Assembly: GCF_947493865.1 (NCBI RefSeq)
Contig: NZ_CANLTC010000004.1
Coordinates: forward strand, 186,001 to 250,000
Origin: an uncultured Halomonas sp.
GTDB taxonomy: Bacteria > Pseudomonadota > Gammaproteobacteria > Pseudomonadales > Halomonadaceae
DNA length: 64,000 nt
Direction of reading: 5' to 3'
Shown here: one piece after another, positions 8,682 through 18,066 of the stretch
Numbering within the stretch: position 1 is the first letter of the stretch
Layout of the letters: each line of letters begins with the position of its first letter
Position numbers and translations under genes: made by a program
The notes under the pieces: model-generated
Seen by the model: only the letters and a program-made list of their open reading frames with translations
Databases searched by the model: none
What the model was told of the DNA's origin: nothing

Positions 8682-11600
8682 TTACTCATACTTTACTAAG
8701 CTCTTCAAAGAAATACCATCATCTCCCATCTCTATGCACTTCAGATCATTAGACAGCCTATCAATTACTTTCTGAAATTTAACGTCAGAAATAGTCGGCT
8801 CACCGTCGTTCGAAAGCAGCGAATTAACATTATATAATAAGATATCATGAGAAATAGTAATTGGGGCCTGTACGCCTTTTAGAGAGATTAGAACAGCAGC
8901 ATGGTGGTTATCAAGGCTCTCTGTTGAAAGCTCCTTTGCGGCTTTAGCACCGGCGAATAATGTGGCTACTGCAAAAAAGCCGATCGCAATAGGGTCTGAC
9001 ACATCACTTAGCGAATAAATCTCACCACTCAGAGATACAGAAGAAAAAGAAAGAGATGGAACATTCAGAAGACGCTTAAGGTTAATACTGATGACTTTTG
9101 CTTCAGATAGATCGCTTGAAGTAACCGACAGACTTCTTTTAAACTCCATGCTATATGCATAGTCGTCTACATGGCCCATCCGGTTTGGCTTTTTATTCTC
9201 CTCGGACCAAATTTCCTCTACTTTCAGCCAACTAATTATCTCTGGATCAAGATGATGCAGATTAGCGCTATCGCTGCGGCCAGCCGATGGCTTTAACGGG
9301 AGCTGCCCTTCGCCATTTAAAACTAGCGGATCATCATTCCATTTGGTCAATGCAAGCTCATTAATCAAATTGCTGAGCTCAATGGGGTCGGTAACAACGC
9401 GATAGAGCCACACCCCCCAATTTCCATCCTCACTGACAGCCTTCACCCAGCGCTCTGCAGCTTTGGCCTTGACGTCCGCATCATCATTATATTGCCCTTT
9501 AATTTCAACAATGAGCTGAAGCCTATTGTCCAGTACAACGATGAAATCCGGAAAATACCGCGCTTGGATATTTCGTTTGCGATACGGAATGAAGAAGCCT
9601 AGATGGTCATTCTTCACCCAGCGCACCACGCCAGGATGAGAATCTAGCGCGAATGCTGCACTCTGCTCCCACTTGCCCGTGTCGGCCACCATCGCGTTTA
9701 AATGACATTTTTCGACCGGGTAAATCGGTTTAGTGGAATAGAAGTCCACGTGCAACGTACTGCCACGTCCACTCGCGCCCTGGGGAATAATGGGAAGCTC
9801 GTGAATTGATTGATCGCTGCCACGCTGTACAGCGTCCAGAAGCGTCGAGACAGCCGCTTGCATGTAATGGCCGACTGCGAGCAGGTCGCAGGCCTGGCTG
9901 TCACCCTTCCGGACCAGCTTGTCTGGATCAGCCAGGAAGCGCCGCACGGAAAATAGCACTTGCTGGAACAATTGCATAACTGGTACCGAGTCGGTGCCGT
10001 TTTCCTCTTGCCAGCGTCGGCATACTTCCCGGGCCAACCGAAAAGCAACCTGTTGCTCACGAAACTGAGCCCGCCAATCATTGAGCGAAAGCTTGGGGCG
10101 CTCACCAGGGCCGTAGGCAGAGAGCCCGCCTGCCGGGGCGGTCAGTCCTACCAGCTCCACCGCCTGCGGAATTTCCATGGGGTCGATCGTGACCTTCGAT
10201 ACTCGATCCCAGTCCACGGATACGTCGAATTGCCCATTCTGGTGATAACCGGTCACAATCGGGACGGTGATCTCGTATTGCGCCTTCTCCAGCACGGAGT
10301 AGATGTGGTTCGGTTCCGGCTGCTCCACCGGATCCCGCGATTCGCGCACCTTGAACGGCACCAGCTCGAAGGGTACACCGAAGACCTTCGCCGTTTCCTC
10401 GGCGAACTGCTCCGAGCCGTCGTCCAGCAAGGCATAGCTGCGACGCCGCAGCGCACGGCCGACCACCTGCTCGCACAGCAACTGCGACCCGAAGGGTCGG
10501 AGGCCAACAATATGCGTTACGGTATTGGCGTCCCAGCCTTCAGCTAGCATCGACACAGAGATAATACAACGCACATCACGCCCGGGCGGGACATGTTCGT
10601 CAATCCACTTCAGGCTGCCGTCATTGTCGTCGCTGGCGACCTTATCATTATGCTTGCGGACCAGCTCAGACCACTCCTCCGGCACCTTGCCACCGGGCCA
10701 TTCCGATTTGCCCACGGTATCGAGAATAAAGCGCAACCGTCGGGTTTCATCCTTGGTACCGCCCTCCTCGATATCCTCGACCACTCGAGAGTCGATCCGT
10801 ACTGTGACCTCGTCACCCGGTTGGTTACGAAACCAGGGCGGCGCCTCCCCGTGGCCACCTTCACCCTCTGCTAACCATTCGTAGACGACCTTTGCCACTC
10901 GGGTATCACGGCATACCACGATGAATACCGGAGGCACTGGGTGCTTGTGCTGCTTCTTGGAGAATCGCTCCCACTCCTGGAAACGCTGATGCCATTCCTG
11001 CGCCAATAGATTGATAGGGGCGCTGGCGTAGGCCATCACAATCTCTGGAGTTATTTGGGTGCCATAGCCGTCCTGTAGCGCTTTTTGTTGCACCCAGCGC
11101 CAGATATTGAAGTAGGCCGCCGCCTCCGCACCCGTCGCATCCCTCGAGGGAAGCTGTGGGATCTTCACTAGGCCTGACTCGATGGCATCCAGCAAGCCAA
11201 AATCCGACACCACCCATGGGAACGGTCGCCCCACTTCATTACCTGAACCCTGGATATAGAAAGGCGTGGCCGATAGGTCCACACAGAAGCTAATGCCTTT
11301 CCTCCTGCCGCCGGCCAGCTTGTTAATGCGGTCGAGTCCCTCGATCCAGATAGTGGCCTCGCGCGCGTTCTTATCCGCCAGCTTCTTGTCTTCCTCGAGG
11401 TCCGCCTCGTCAGTGACGCGATCACCACGCCGATAGGCATGGTGGGCTTCATCATTGAATACCAGCCAATGCGGCGCGCGCCCGCGGCCTGATCCCAGCT
11501 CCTGTCGTATGCGCTTGAACCAGGCTGTATCCGATTCGAAATACCGAATCTCTCGTGTCTCGTTTTTCTTGCCAGCGTGCTTGACCACCTCCAACGGCTC

Positions 11601-12458
11601 GCCCGTCTTGACCACTTTGGCGGACTGACCGTTGACGGAGTTAGTTTCTTGCTTGGCCAACCGGTGCCAGTTGGCGATCATGACCTCGCCCCGTCTCAGT
11701 TCCTCCATGCGATGCGGCGGCACGAGCTGGCGGGTGCGGTACAGGCTCAAATCGCCCCGCGCCGGGTCCAATTCTTGCAAACGCTCTCGGATCGTGACAT
11801 TAGGGCAGACGACCAGCACCGTATCGGTGAAACGATCATCGGTGGGCGTGGCGACGCGGTTGAGGATAGTCCAGGCTGCTAGCATCCCCATGACAGTAGT
11901 CTTGCCCGTGCCGGTCGCCATCTTACAAGCATAGCGGTTGAAGGCACGGAATCCCAGGGCTTTGGCCTCGGCACCGGGCTCATCGGTGGGGACCTTAGGG
12001 ATGCCCTTGCGATAGGGGGCGGCGGCTTCGATCAGAAAGATAATGGTCTCGGCCGCCTCGATCTGGGCGAAGAACAGCCGCTGCATACGATCCTCGGATC
12101 GCCACAGGGCCAGAAGCTCGCGTGTGACGGGCGATACTCCTTCATATTCGCGTCCGGTGAGTCCCCCCATACGCCAGGCGGCCACCCGCTGGCGTAGCAG
12201 GTTGACTAGTGCCAGTTCTTCTTCCTGGCCGATATCCGTCTCGCCAAATAGGTCTCGCTCCTTGCTTTGCCTGCGTCCCCGTTCAGAATGCTCCGGCACG
12301 CGGAAGTAATAGCTCGCGGGACGCCGACCCTCTGCCTTGAGCGGAGGTTTACCTTTGCGAATCTGCCAGTGGTACTGGGGGTCGTAGAATGGCGAATTGA
12401 TGATCGGCGATGCGACCTCCAGTGGCCCACTCGGTACCGGCTTCTTCTGCTCGCTCAT
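8682..12458 (-). CDS. Type III-like restriction endonuclease/helicase subunit (Res)
   Basis: A 1258-residue SF2 helicase-nuclease. Walker A MATGTGKTTV is at 180-189, the Walker B/DEAH box NDEAHH near 335-340, motif III DLSATPF follows, and a helicase C motif VVGRALRRRS is present. A PD-(D/E)xK nuclease is seen as PDF (Asp 971) and VEIKG (Glu 985, Lys 987). In Type III systems Res works in complex with Mod, using ATP to translocate and cut. The ATG overlaps the mod stop as ATGA, so translation is coupled. The last roughly 190 residues after the nuclease (8682 to about 9260) are encoded by strikingly AT-rich DNA: 8821-8880 has 18 G+C of 60, against 44 of 60 at 10441-10500. This suggests a swapped C-terminal domain. 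Intact by sequence. Confidence 0.88.
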   Translation of the reverse strand: MSEQKKPVPSGPLEVASPIINSPFYDPQYHWQIRKGKPPLKAEGRRPASYYFRVPEHSERGRRQSKERDLFGETDIGQEEELALVNLLRQRVAAWRMGGLTGREYEGVSPVTRELLALWRSEDRMQRLFFAQIEAAETIIFLIEAAAPYRKGIPKVPTDEPGAEAKALGFRAFNRYACKMATGTGKTTVMGMLAAWTILNRVATPTDDRFTDTVLVVCPNVTIRERLQELDPARGDLSLYRTRQLVPPHRMEELRRGEVMIANWHRLAKQETNSVNGQSAKVVKTGEPLEVVKHAGKKNETREIRYFESDTAWFKRIRQELGSGRGRAPHWLVFNDEAHHAYRRGDRVTDEADLEEDKKLADKNAREATIWIEGLDRINKLAGGRRKGISFCVDLSATPFYIQGSGNEVGRPFPWVVSDFGLLDAIESGLVKIPQLPSRDATGAEAAAYFNIWRWVQQKALQDGYGTQITPEIVMAYASAPINLLAQEWHQRFQEWERFSKKQHKHPVPPVFIVVCRDTRVAKVVYEWLAEGEGGHGEAPPWFRNQPGDEVTVRIDSRVVEDIEEGGTKDETRRLRFILDTVGKSEWPGGKVPEEWSELVRKHNDKVASDDNDGSLKWIDEHVPPGRDVRCIISVSMLAEGWDANTVTHIVGLRPFGSQLLCEQVVGRALRRRSYALLDDGSEQFAEETAKVFGVPFELVPFKVRESRDPVEQPEPNHIYSVLEKAQYEITVPIVTGYHQNGQFDVSVDWDRVSKVTIDPMEIPQAVELVGLTAPAGGLSAYGPGERPKLSLNDWRAQFREQQVAFRLAREVCRRWQEENGTDSVPVMQLFQQVLFSVRRFLADPDKLVRKGDSQACDLLAVGHYMQAAVSTLLDAVQRGSDQSIHELPIIPQGASGRGSTLHVDFYSTKPIYPVEKCHLNAMVADTGKWEQSAAFALDSHPGVVRWVKNDHLGFFIPYRKRNIQARYFPDFIVVLDNRLQLIVEIKGQYNDDADVKAKAAERWVKAVSEDGNWGVWLYRVVTDPIELSNLINELALTKWNDDPLVLNGEGQLPLKPSAGRSDSANLHHLDPEIISWLKVEEIWSEENKKPNRMGHVDDYAYSMEFKRSLSVTSSDLSEAKVISINLKRLLNVPSLSFSSVSLSGEIYSLSDVSDPIAIGFFAVATLFAGAKAAKELSTESLDNHHAAVLISLKGVQAPITISHDILLYNVNSLLSNDGEPTISDVKFQKVIDRLSNDLKCIEMGDDGISLKSLVKYE

Positions 12459-15400
12459 TGTTTTACCTCGTCTGCGCTACGCACCGCCATTAGCTCGTTG
12501 CCTCGCTCATCGATCACCTTGATCGCGATACGGCGCTGTTCGCCCAGAACGAAGGGTTTCGATTTCGTGCCGGCCAGGTGCCCCCACATGCTATCGTCAA
12601 ACTCGGCTCTCAGGGATTTTCTCAGGTTGTCCCAAGCGCTCGTACGTGGAAAAAACACCTGTGAAGCACAGAACACCAGGCCGTTATAATCAGTATCCAG
12701 CATCCAACAGGGCAGGTTCTCGGCTGCCACCGATTCCGTCTCAAGCGTATCTGGCCGGAAGATATCCAGCCCAAGCACCTCTACACGATAGAGTGGCTCG
12801 CCACCGTCGCTTTCACCCGCCCATTTGAACGCTACATCGGGTAGTCCGGTCACAGAGAATATCTGATCGGTGTGGCGAGTCTTGAGCAGGTCTGCCATTA
12901 CCACATCCGGCGTGACATGCACATAAGTTACCAGAATACGTAGCTTGGTGCGGTCATGAACAAGCTCGTGGGCCTTGGCCTGGATAGCAAAGCCGAAAAG
13001 GTATAGCTGATCATATTTCAGGAAGTAAGCCTCGCGTGCGGCTTCGATCACAAATTGCGAGTGAATAGCACCATCTTCGGGGCCGAAGGCCACAGCTACC
13101 CGCTGCTCGCTCTTAGTTCTGGCCTCTGCATGTAGCGACTCGCAATCCCCCAGCGCGCAAACATTATCAAGAGCAAGTGACTGGTTGCCAGGCAACTGTA
13201 GGTTATGCGCCCGACGTAGCACCTCGATCATTCGGTCCAGATAGGCTCGAGGGTTTTCAAGGGGGTGGGGAGTTTTGGAAGTTCCTTCCACAGGCAGCTC
13301 GTTCAGAGTGGTTGCGGATTGAATCGTCGCCTCTACAGTGAAGGGGCCACACACGCGCGTAACTTTTTTATTTTCTTCAGGCCGGTCTACGAGCGTGACC
13401 ATTGCAGGTTCTTCATTATTGGCGATACTGGCTGCTGTTGTACGAGGCACTAATCCACCTACTTCACTCCCCTTCCTGCTTTTCTTTCTCTTGTAAATGA
13501 ATCCACTAGCTGGTCCATGTTTAGGTTCTTTAAGCTCAAGCCAAGGGAAAGAAGCTGTTAACAGTCGCTGGCGGGCTAGTGCCAAGGGAACACGCGAAGT
13601 ATCACATGTGATCCATCGACGCCCCCACTGTTCGGCTACATACGCAGTGGTACCTGACCCACACGTTGGGTCCAAAACGATGTCGCCAGGCTCAGTAGCC
13701 ATAAGGATGCAGCGTTCGAGAACTTTGTTATTTGTTTGCACAGCATATAAGGGGTTGCTAGGCCCACCAATTCCATCCCACCAGTTAGTCAGCGCCCTAT
13801 AACCAAAATCATTGTGGTAACGTTTAAATGCAAGCTGATCCCTTCCGATATATAAACGGCCTGCTGATGCTAGCCGATCCATACCGCTTTCTCCGCCTTC
13901 TTTAACCGCCGAATGCTTCCACCCTAGCCCTTTTGCTATGCCTGGATCAAAAGTTCTTCCTTTATAATTATAAGTTTTCGCTTGACTTTTCCCAGGATTT
14001 CCACTAGTGCTTGGATCAGCCTTAAAAAGTCTAGCGCCCGGGAACTCTTCCAATGCTAAATGAGGGTTTTTCCGATAATGACCGCGTTCTTTTTTCTCCC
14101 TCTTCTCTAGCTCAGTCAAAGATAGAGTACTACCATCTTCAAATTCTATTTTAGAGAATCCGTCCTCGACCAGCTCTGGCGTGACTGGAGCAGGCTCATA
14201 AAGGCTTTTGCAGTAATTTTCTGCTCTATCAATGTTTTTTGTATACCAAATCAAGTAATCATTTACAGATTGAAGAAGGTTTCCTTTTTGGCTTCCTGTC
14301 TTTTTTACGGGGATAGTAACCACAAAATTTTGTGGAGTAAAAATCTCGTCAAGGACCTCTCTAACATGCGGAAGATTTTCATCTGAAATTTGTACAAATA
14401 TACTACCGCTCTCTGTAAGCAGTTCTTTTGAAAGAAGTAGGCGGTCGCGGAGATAGCTAAGGTATGAGTGCAGCCCCAGCTCCCATGTATCACGATAAGC
14501 TTTAACCATTTCCGGCTCGCGTATCATCCACTCATCTTTTCCATGCTTATCGCTCATATCTCGCTTACGAACGAAGGGCTGGAAGTTGGAGCCGAATTTC
14601 ACGCCATAGGGCGGGTCAATGTAGATCATCTGCACCTGCCCGCCCAGCCCCTCGTACTCCAGCAGGGAGTTCATCACCTGCAAGGAGTCGCCCAGAATCA
14701 TGCGGTTAGTCCAGGGGCCAGTGTGTTCGTAGGCGTCAAGCCGGTCGGCGATATCCACTTCCGGGTCCCCGAATAGGTCCAGGCTCTGGCCCGCGGCTTT
14801 ATAGCTCTGCAATCTCTCCAGAATGGCACGAGTGGAATGGCGCTCGTGAACGAATAACGGCACGGTGGGCACGCTGACCCGCTGTCGCTCAGCCTTGCCA
14901 GCCCAGTTGAGAAACGGGCGCGTCAGGCTGCGCAGACGGGCCACGCATTCGCGACTAGACCGGAACACATCGCCAGTGCCTTGCCAACGCGGCGGCTCGC
15001 CAAAGACGGCTCCTTCACCCTTCTCCCCGGCCTCGGCTACTAGATTCAGCAGCCACTCGGCATACTCCCGTTCCGAGTTCTCATCCCAAGCCAGTTCCGG
15101 CGCCAGGCTGGAGTCGTACCGATACGTCTTTGGCTCCCGTACATGATGGAACTGATCCTGAAGACCCACATCAGGCCGCAGCGTGGCCTCATCCGCATGT
15201 TGGTAGCTGCCATATTGGCCGTTGCTCGTGGCTGTTGCGTCAATCGGTTCATGTATGCTTTGAGCTAGCGTTTGCTTGTCTGGGCCAGCGTCGTTAGCGC
15301 CGCTGGCGTTGGCCAGGTAGACTGAACCGCCTTTCCCCCTTCCTTTACCAAGGACGCCTTCAACTACCAACGCATCACGAACCCGGTCGTAGTCTGTCCT

Positions 15401-15520
15401 GTCTGCTTTAACACCTTGGTTCGAGAGTTGGCGCAACAGCTTGGTGTTACCGATAGTGCTACCATCATCGGGAACTTGAGAGAGAACCAGCTCGCGTAGC
15501 TGGGCGTCAGTAATGTTCAT
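12455..15520 (-). CDS. Type III-like site-specific DNA-methyltransferase (Mod)
   Basis: A 1021-residue protein; ATG 15520 is preceded by AGGG, better than the upstream TTG. Residues 1-70 look like a winged helix (LRELVLSQVP, KLLRQLSNQGV, GGSVYL). The methyltransferase has beta-type order: catalytic DPPY at 302-305, then a target-recognition region, then SAM-binding DPTCGSGTT at 617-625. DPPY indicates amino-methylation of adenine (or cytosine). It is co-transcribed with res. The central part (about 13340-14560, covering the target-recognition region) is AT-rich: 14101-14160 has 20 G+C of 60, against 36 of 60 at 12721-12780. The ends are GC-rich, consistent with recombinational exchange of specificity. 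Confidence 0.88.
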   Translation of the reverse strand: MNITDAQLRELVLSQVPDDGSTIGNTKLLRQLSNQGVKADRTDYDRVRDALVVEGVLGKGRGKGGSVYLANASGANDAGPDKQTLAQSIHEPIDATATSNGQYGSYQHADEATLRPDVGLQDQFHHVREPKTYRYDSSLAPELAWDENSEREYAEWLLNLVAEAGEKGEGAVFGEPPRWQGTGDVFRSSRECVARLRSLTRPFLNWAGKAERQRVSVPTVPLFVHERHSTRAILERLQSYKAAGQSLDLFGDPEVDIADRLDAYEHTGPWTNRMILGDSLQVMNSLLEYEGLGGQVQMIYIDPPYGVKFGSNFQPFVRKRDMSDKHGKDEWMIREPEMVKAYRDTWELGLHSYLSYLRDRLLLSKELLTESGSIFVQISDENLPHVREVLDEIFTPQNFVVTIPVKKTGSQKGNLLQSVNDYLIWYTKNIDRAENYCKSLYEPAPVTPELVEDGFSKIEFEDGSTLSLTELEKREKKERGHYRKNPHLALEEFPGARLFKADPSTSGNPGKSQAKTYNYKGRTFDPGIAKGLGWKHSAVKEGGESGMDRLASAGRLYIGRDQLAFKRYHNDFGYRALTNWWDGIGGPSNPLYAVQTNNKVLERCILMATEPGDIVLDPTCGSGTTAYVAEQWGRRWITCDTSRVPLALARQRLLTASFPWLELKEPKHGPASGFIYKRKKSRKGSEVGGLVPRTTAASIANNEEPAMVTLVDRPEENKKVTRVCGPFTVEATIQSATTLNELPVEGTSKTPHPLENPRAYLDRMIEVLRRAHNLQLPGNQSLALDNVCALGDCESLHAEARTKSEQRVAVAFGPEDGAIHSQFVIEAAREAYFLKYDQLYLFGFAIQAKAHELVHDRTKLRILVTYVHVTPDVVMADLLKTRHTDQIFSVTGLPDVAFKWAGESDGGEPLYRVEVLGLDIFRPDTLETESVAAENLPCWMLDTDYNGLVFCASQVFFPRTSAWDNLRKSLRAEFDDSMWGHLAGTKSKPFVLGEQRRIAIKVIDERGNELMAVRSADEVKQ

Positions 15521-15674
15521 GGATATCCCTGTCAATCTGCGGTTAATACGTTATTAGCATATCCTGATAGGGCCGCTGCCATCTTACAAGCTAGCTTTGG
15601 TCAGGTGTCGCCATCTTAGAGCAGTGAACCGCCCCGGGTTTTGAGGAGGCTCCAGCATCTGAGAGAATGGAGCC

Positions 15675-15998
15675 ATGAACAAGTCAAACAAGTTTTCCCC
15701 TGAGGTTAAAGAGCGCGCTGTCCGGCTAGTGCAGGAGCATCGTGACGAGTACCCGTCGCTGTGGGCGGCTGTGGAGTCTATAGCCCCCAAGATTGGCTGT
15801 GTACCACAAACGTTGCTGGAATGGGTCAAGCGTGCCCAGATCGATATCGGTGAGCGCCCTGGAACAACCACCGCCGAGACACAACGCATGAAGGACCTGG
15901 AGCGTGAGAATAAGGAATTGCGGCGCGCCAATGACATCCTTCGCACGGCCAGCGCTTTTTTCGCCCAGGCGGAGCTCGACCGCAAGCTGAAGTCGTAA
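15675..15998 (+). CDS. IS3-family transposase OrfA
   Basis: A 107-residue helix-turn-helix protein ([13 protein letters not shown], then [13 protein letters not shown]) followed by a leucine-zipper-like helix ([12 protein letters not shown]) used for multimerisation. It binds the IS ends. A T TTT TTC heptamer at 15956-15962 near its end fits the X XXY YYZ rule for -1 ribosomal frameshifting, which would yield the OrfAB transposase. Confidence 0.9.
   Translation: MNKSNKFSPEVKERAVRLVQEHRDEYPSLWAAVESIAPKIGCVPQTLLEWVKRAQIDIGERPGTTTAETQRMKDLERENKELRRANDILRTASAFFAQAELDRKLKS
15956..15962 (+). promoter_or_regulatory. Programmed -1 frameshift slippery heptamer
   Basis: T TTT TTC read in the OrfA frame (codons GCT TTT TTC GCC). 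The -1 frame is open from here straight into OrfB, as expected for IS3-family fusion transposases. Confidence 0.75.
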
Positions 15999-16054
15999 AC
16001 ACCTACATTGATCAGCATCGGGATACCTACGGGGTCGAGCCGATCTGCAAAGTA

Positions 16055-16903
16055 TTGCAGATCGCCCCGTCGGCCTACCGGCGTCATGCGGCCCGGCAGC
16101 GCAATCCGGAACGACGCAGTGACCGGGTCAAGCGCGACGAGGTTTTGATACCGCATATCAAGCGTGTCTGGAATGACAACCTCAAGGTCTATGGTGCCGA
16201 TAAAGTCTGGAAACAGATGAACCGGGAAGCCATCCCTGTGGCCCGCTGTACCGTGGAACGGCTCATGAGATTTCTGGGCCTTCAGGGTACCCGTCGCGGC
16301 AAGACGATGCGTACCACCGTCCCGGATCAGTCAGTGCCGTGCCCGCTGGATCGGGTCAACCGGCAGTTTGTCGCCGACCGTCCGGACCAGCTCTGGGTAT
16401 CGGACTTTACCTACGTTTCCACTTGGCAAGGCTGGTTGTATGTGGCTTTCGTTGTGGATGTCTTCGCCCGCCATATTGTGGGTTGGCGCGTCAGTCGCAT
16501 GATAAACACGGATTTCGTACTCGATGCTCTGGAGCAGGCACTCTACGCCCGTCAGCCCGACAAGTCAGAGGACTTGATTCATCACTCCGACAGGGGATCA
16601 CAGTATGTGTCGATCCGTTACACGGAACGCCTGGCCGAAGCAGGCATCGATCCATCGGTAGGCAGCAAAGGCGACAGTTACGATAACGCCCTCGCTGAAA
16701 CCATCAACGGCTTGTACAAAGCAGAATTGATCCACCGGCGCGGCCCCTGGAAATCCATGGAATCCGTTGAGCTGGCGACGCTGGAATGGGTATCCTGGTT
16801 CAACCACCAACGGCTGATGGAGCCACTGGGGTATATCCCGCCGGCAGAAGCTGAGGCAAACTACTATCGGCAACTTAACAGTCAGGCTGCTATGGCGGCG
16901 TGA
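16055..16903 (+). CDS. IS3-family transposase OrfB (DDE domain)
   Basis: A 282-residue catalytic domain from a TTG codon. The frame is open back to the slippery heptamer, so the real product is probably the OrfAB fusion. It has an HTH_21-like start (KVYGADKVWKQMNREA) and the rve integrase core with the DDE triad: Asp in WVSDFTYV, Asp in HHSDRGSQY and Glu in ALAETINGLYK. No frameshift or missing catalytic residue is seen, so the IS may be active. Confidence 0.92.
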   Translation: MQIAPSAYRRHAARQRNPERRSDRVKRDEVLIPHIKRVWNDNLKVYGADKVWKQMNREAIPVARCTVERLMRFLGLQGTRRGKTMRTTVPDQSVPCPLDRVNRQFVADRPDQLWVSDFTYVSTWQGWLYVAFVVDVFARHIVGWRVSRMINTDFVLDALEQALYARQPDKSEDLIHHSDRGSQYVSIRYTERLAEAGIDPSVGSKGDSYDNALAETINGLYKAELIHRRGPWKSMESVELATLEWVSWFNHQRLMEPLGYIPPAEAEANYYRQLNSQAAMAA

Positions 16904-16980
16904 CTTAAACCAACGGGCCTCCGCGATACCCGGGGCGGTTCAGAATCACAGTCAGATATAGGGAAAAGAGAAACCGTTGG

Positions 16981-17955
16981 GTGGTCACGGAAACGTACAA
17001 CGGTCAACGACATCAGTGCACGTTTACGGGTGATCGAGAGGGAGAAAGGCAAGCACGAGAATACGCCGCACAGCGCCAGGCAGAAATGAACGAGGCGATA
17101 TTCCAGGGCGAGGTCATGGGACGCCAGCCCAAGCGAACGTTCCTCGAGGGGCTGGAGCGTTGGATTGATGAGTATGATGTGGCTAGCCAGATCAAGGCCA
17201 TCCGCCCCGTTGCTGCATATATAGGCGAGCGGGTCATTCTCGGCCAGCCTACCTTGGACAAGGCTCGGGAAATGGCTCGAGACCTTCGGAAGCGTGGCAG
17301 ATCGCAGAGCACGATCAACAACCACCTGCAAGTGGTCAAGCGGGTACTCAACCTGGCATATCAGGAATGGGGCTGGCTGGACCGGCCTCTCGGCGATAAG
17401 CTCAGAAAGAAATCGCCGAAGAACGAGCGCCACGTGTACCTGACCACGGTGCAACTGGGCGAGCTACTCCAGGCGATTCCTGACCAGCATGCCATCGAAA
17501 AGAAGATTATTGCGTTGGCAGCGCTGACCGGGCTACGTCAAGGTGAACTGCTTTCGCTTGAGCTGACGAATGTCCACGGAGGTCGCATCTTGCTGCGACC
17601 GGACCAGACAAAGTCGGGAAAAGTCAGAGTAGTGCCGGTACCGAAGGATGCTAGGCCTTGGCTCGAAGAACTGCCGTTCGATACAACGTACGCCAAGTTG
17701 CGACGTGTCTGGGAGAATGCAAGACGCGATATAGGCAGACCCGACCTGCGCTTTCATGATCTGCGACACAGCTATGCGAGCCTGCTCGCTCAGGCGGGGG
17801 AAAGTATGACGACAGTGAGGGACCTGCTGGGCCATTCGAGCCTGATCGTGACGAGCCGCTACGCACACATGTTCGAGGCTGGCTTGGATGACATAGGAAC
17901 TCGATTGCCAAGCCTAAATGCGGCCTTCTGCGACCAAACTGCGACCAAGCATTAA
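16981..17955 (+). CDS. Tyrosine integrase of the island, 5' end displaced by IS
   Basis: A 324-residue phage-type integrase from GTG 16981. The catalytic residues are present: Arg in TGLRQGELL, His and Arg in HDLRHSYASLL, His in LLGHSSLIVTS, and Tyr in SRYAHMF. The reading frame stays open upstream (RYREKRNRW) into the IS3 end at 16942, where no ATG remains. The native start and first few codons have therefore been removed by the IS, and only GTG 16981 or internal starts are left. The gene points at the tRNA-Leu gene 50 bases away, the standard layout for islands integrated at tRNA 3' ends. Its 3' end contains the TGCGACCA repeats. Activity is uncertain. Confidence 0.85.
   Translation: MVTETYNGQRHQCTFTGDREGERQAREYAAQRQAEMNEAIFQGEVMGRQPKRTFLEGLERWIDEYDVASQIKAIRPVAAYIGERVILGQPTLDKAREMARDLRKRGRSQSTINNHLQVVKRVLNLAYQEWGWLDRPLGDKLRKKSPKNERHVYLTTVQLGELLQAIPDQHAIEKKIIALAALTGLRQGELLSLELTNVHGGRILLRPDQTKSGKVRVVPVPKDARPWLEELPFDTTYAKLRRVWENARRDIGRPDLRFHDLRHSYASLLAQAGESMTTVRDLLGHSSLIVTSRYAHMFEAGLDDIGTRLPSLNAAFCDQTATKH
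17928..17947 (+). repeat. Candidate integrase arm site, right copy
   Basis: The same 20-bp string as at 4038-4057: two TGCGACCA octamers separated by AAC. Here it is within the last codons of the integrase, 60 bases from the tRNA-borne attachment repeat. Confidence 0.5.
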
Positions 17956-18006
17956 ACGGGATTAAAGCGAAAGGGAGGGAAACAAAGCTAACTTACTGAT
18001 TTTAAA

Positions 18007-18066
18007 ATGGTGCCGGTGGTCGGACTCGAACCGACACACTGTTTCCAGCGGCGGATTTTGAATCCG
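18007..18066 (-). repeat. attR: attachment repeat within tRNA-Leu(CAA)
   Basis: The right copy of the perfect 60-bp direct repeat (the other is at 3876-3935). It covers the tRNA 3' half from beside the anticodon to the CCA, so integration rebuilt an intact tRNA gene. Confidence 0.93.

Larger units (their letters stand above)
15625..16942 (+). mobile_element. IS3-family insertion sequence, 1318 bp
   Basis: The ends are 26-bp imperfect inverted repeats: left 15625-15650 begins TGAACCGCCCCGGGT and right 16917-16942 is its complement with a few mismatches. Between them are orfA and orfB with a -1 frameshift signal. No 3-bp target duplication is visible (CAG on the left, GAA on the right), so one flank may have rearranged after insertion. 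The right end abuts the truncated start of the integrase gene. Confidence 0.88.

Noticed and set aside
15579-15620. Direct repeat GCCATCTTA next to the IS3 left end as a target-site duplication
   Set aside because: Both copies lie on the same side of the IS, so they cannot be its target duplication.
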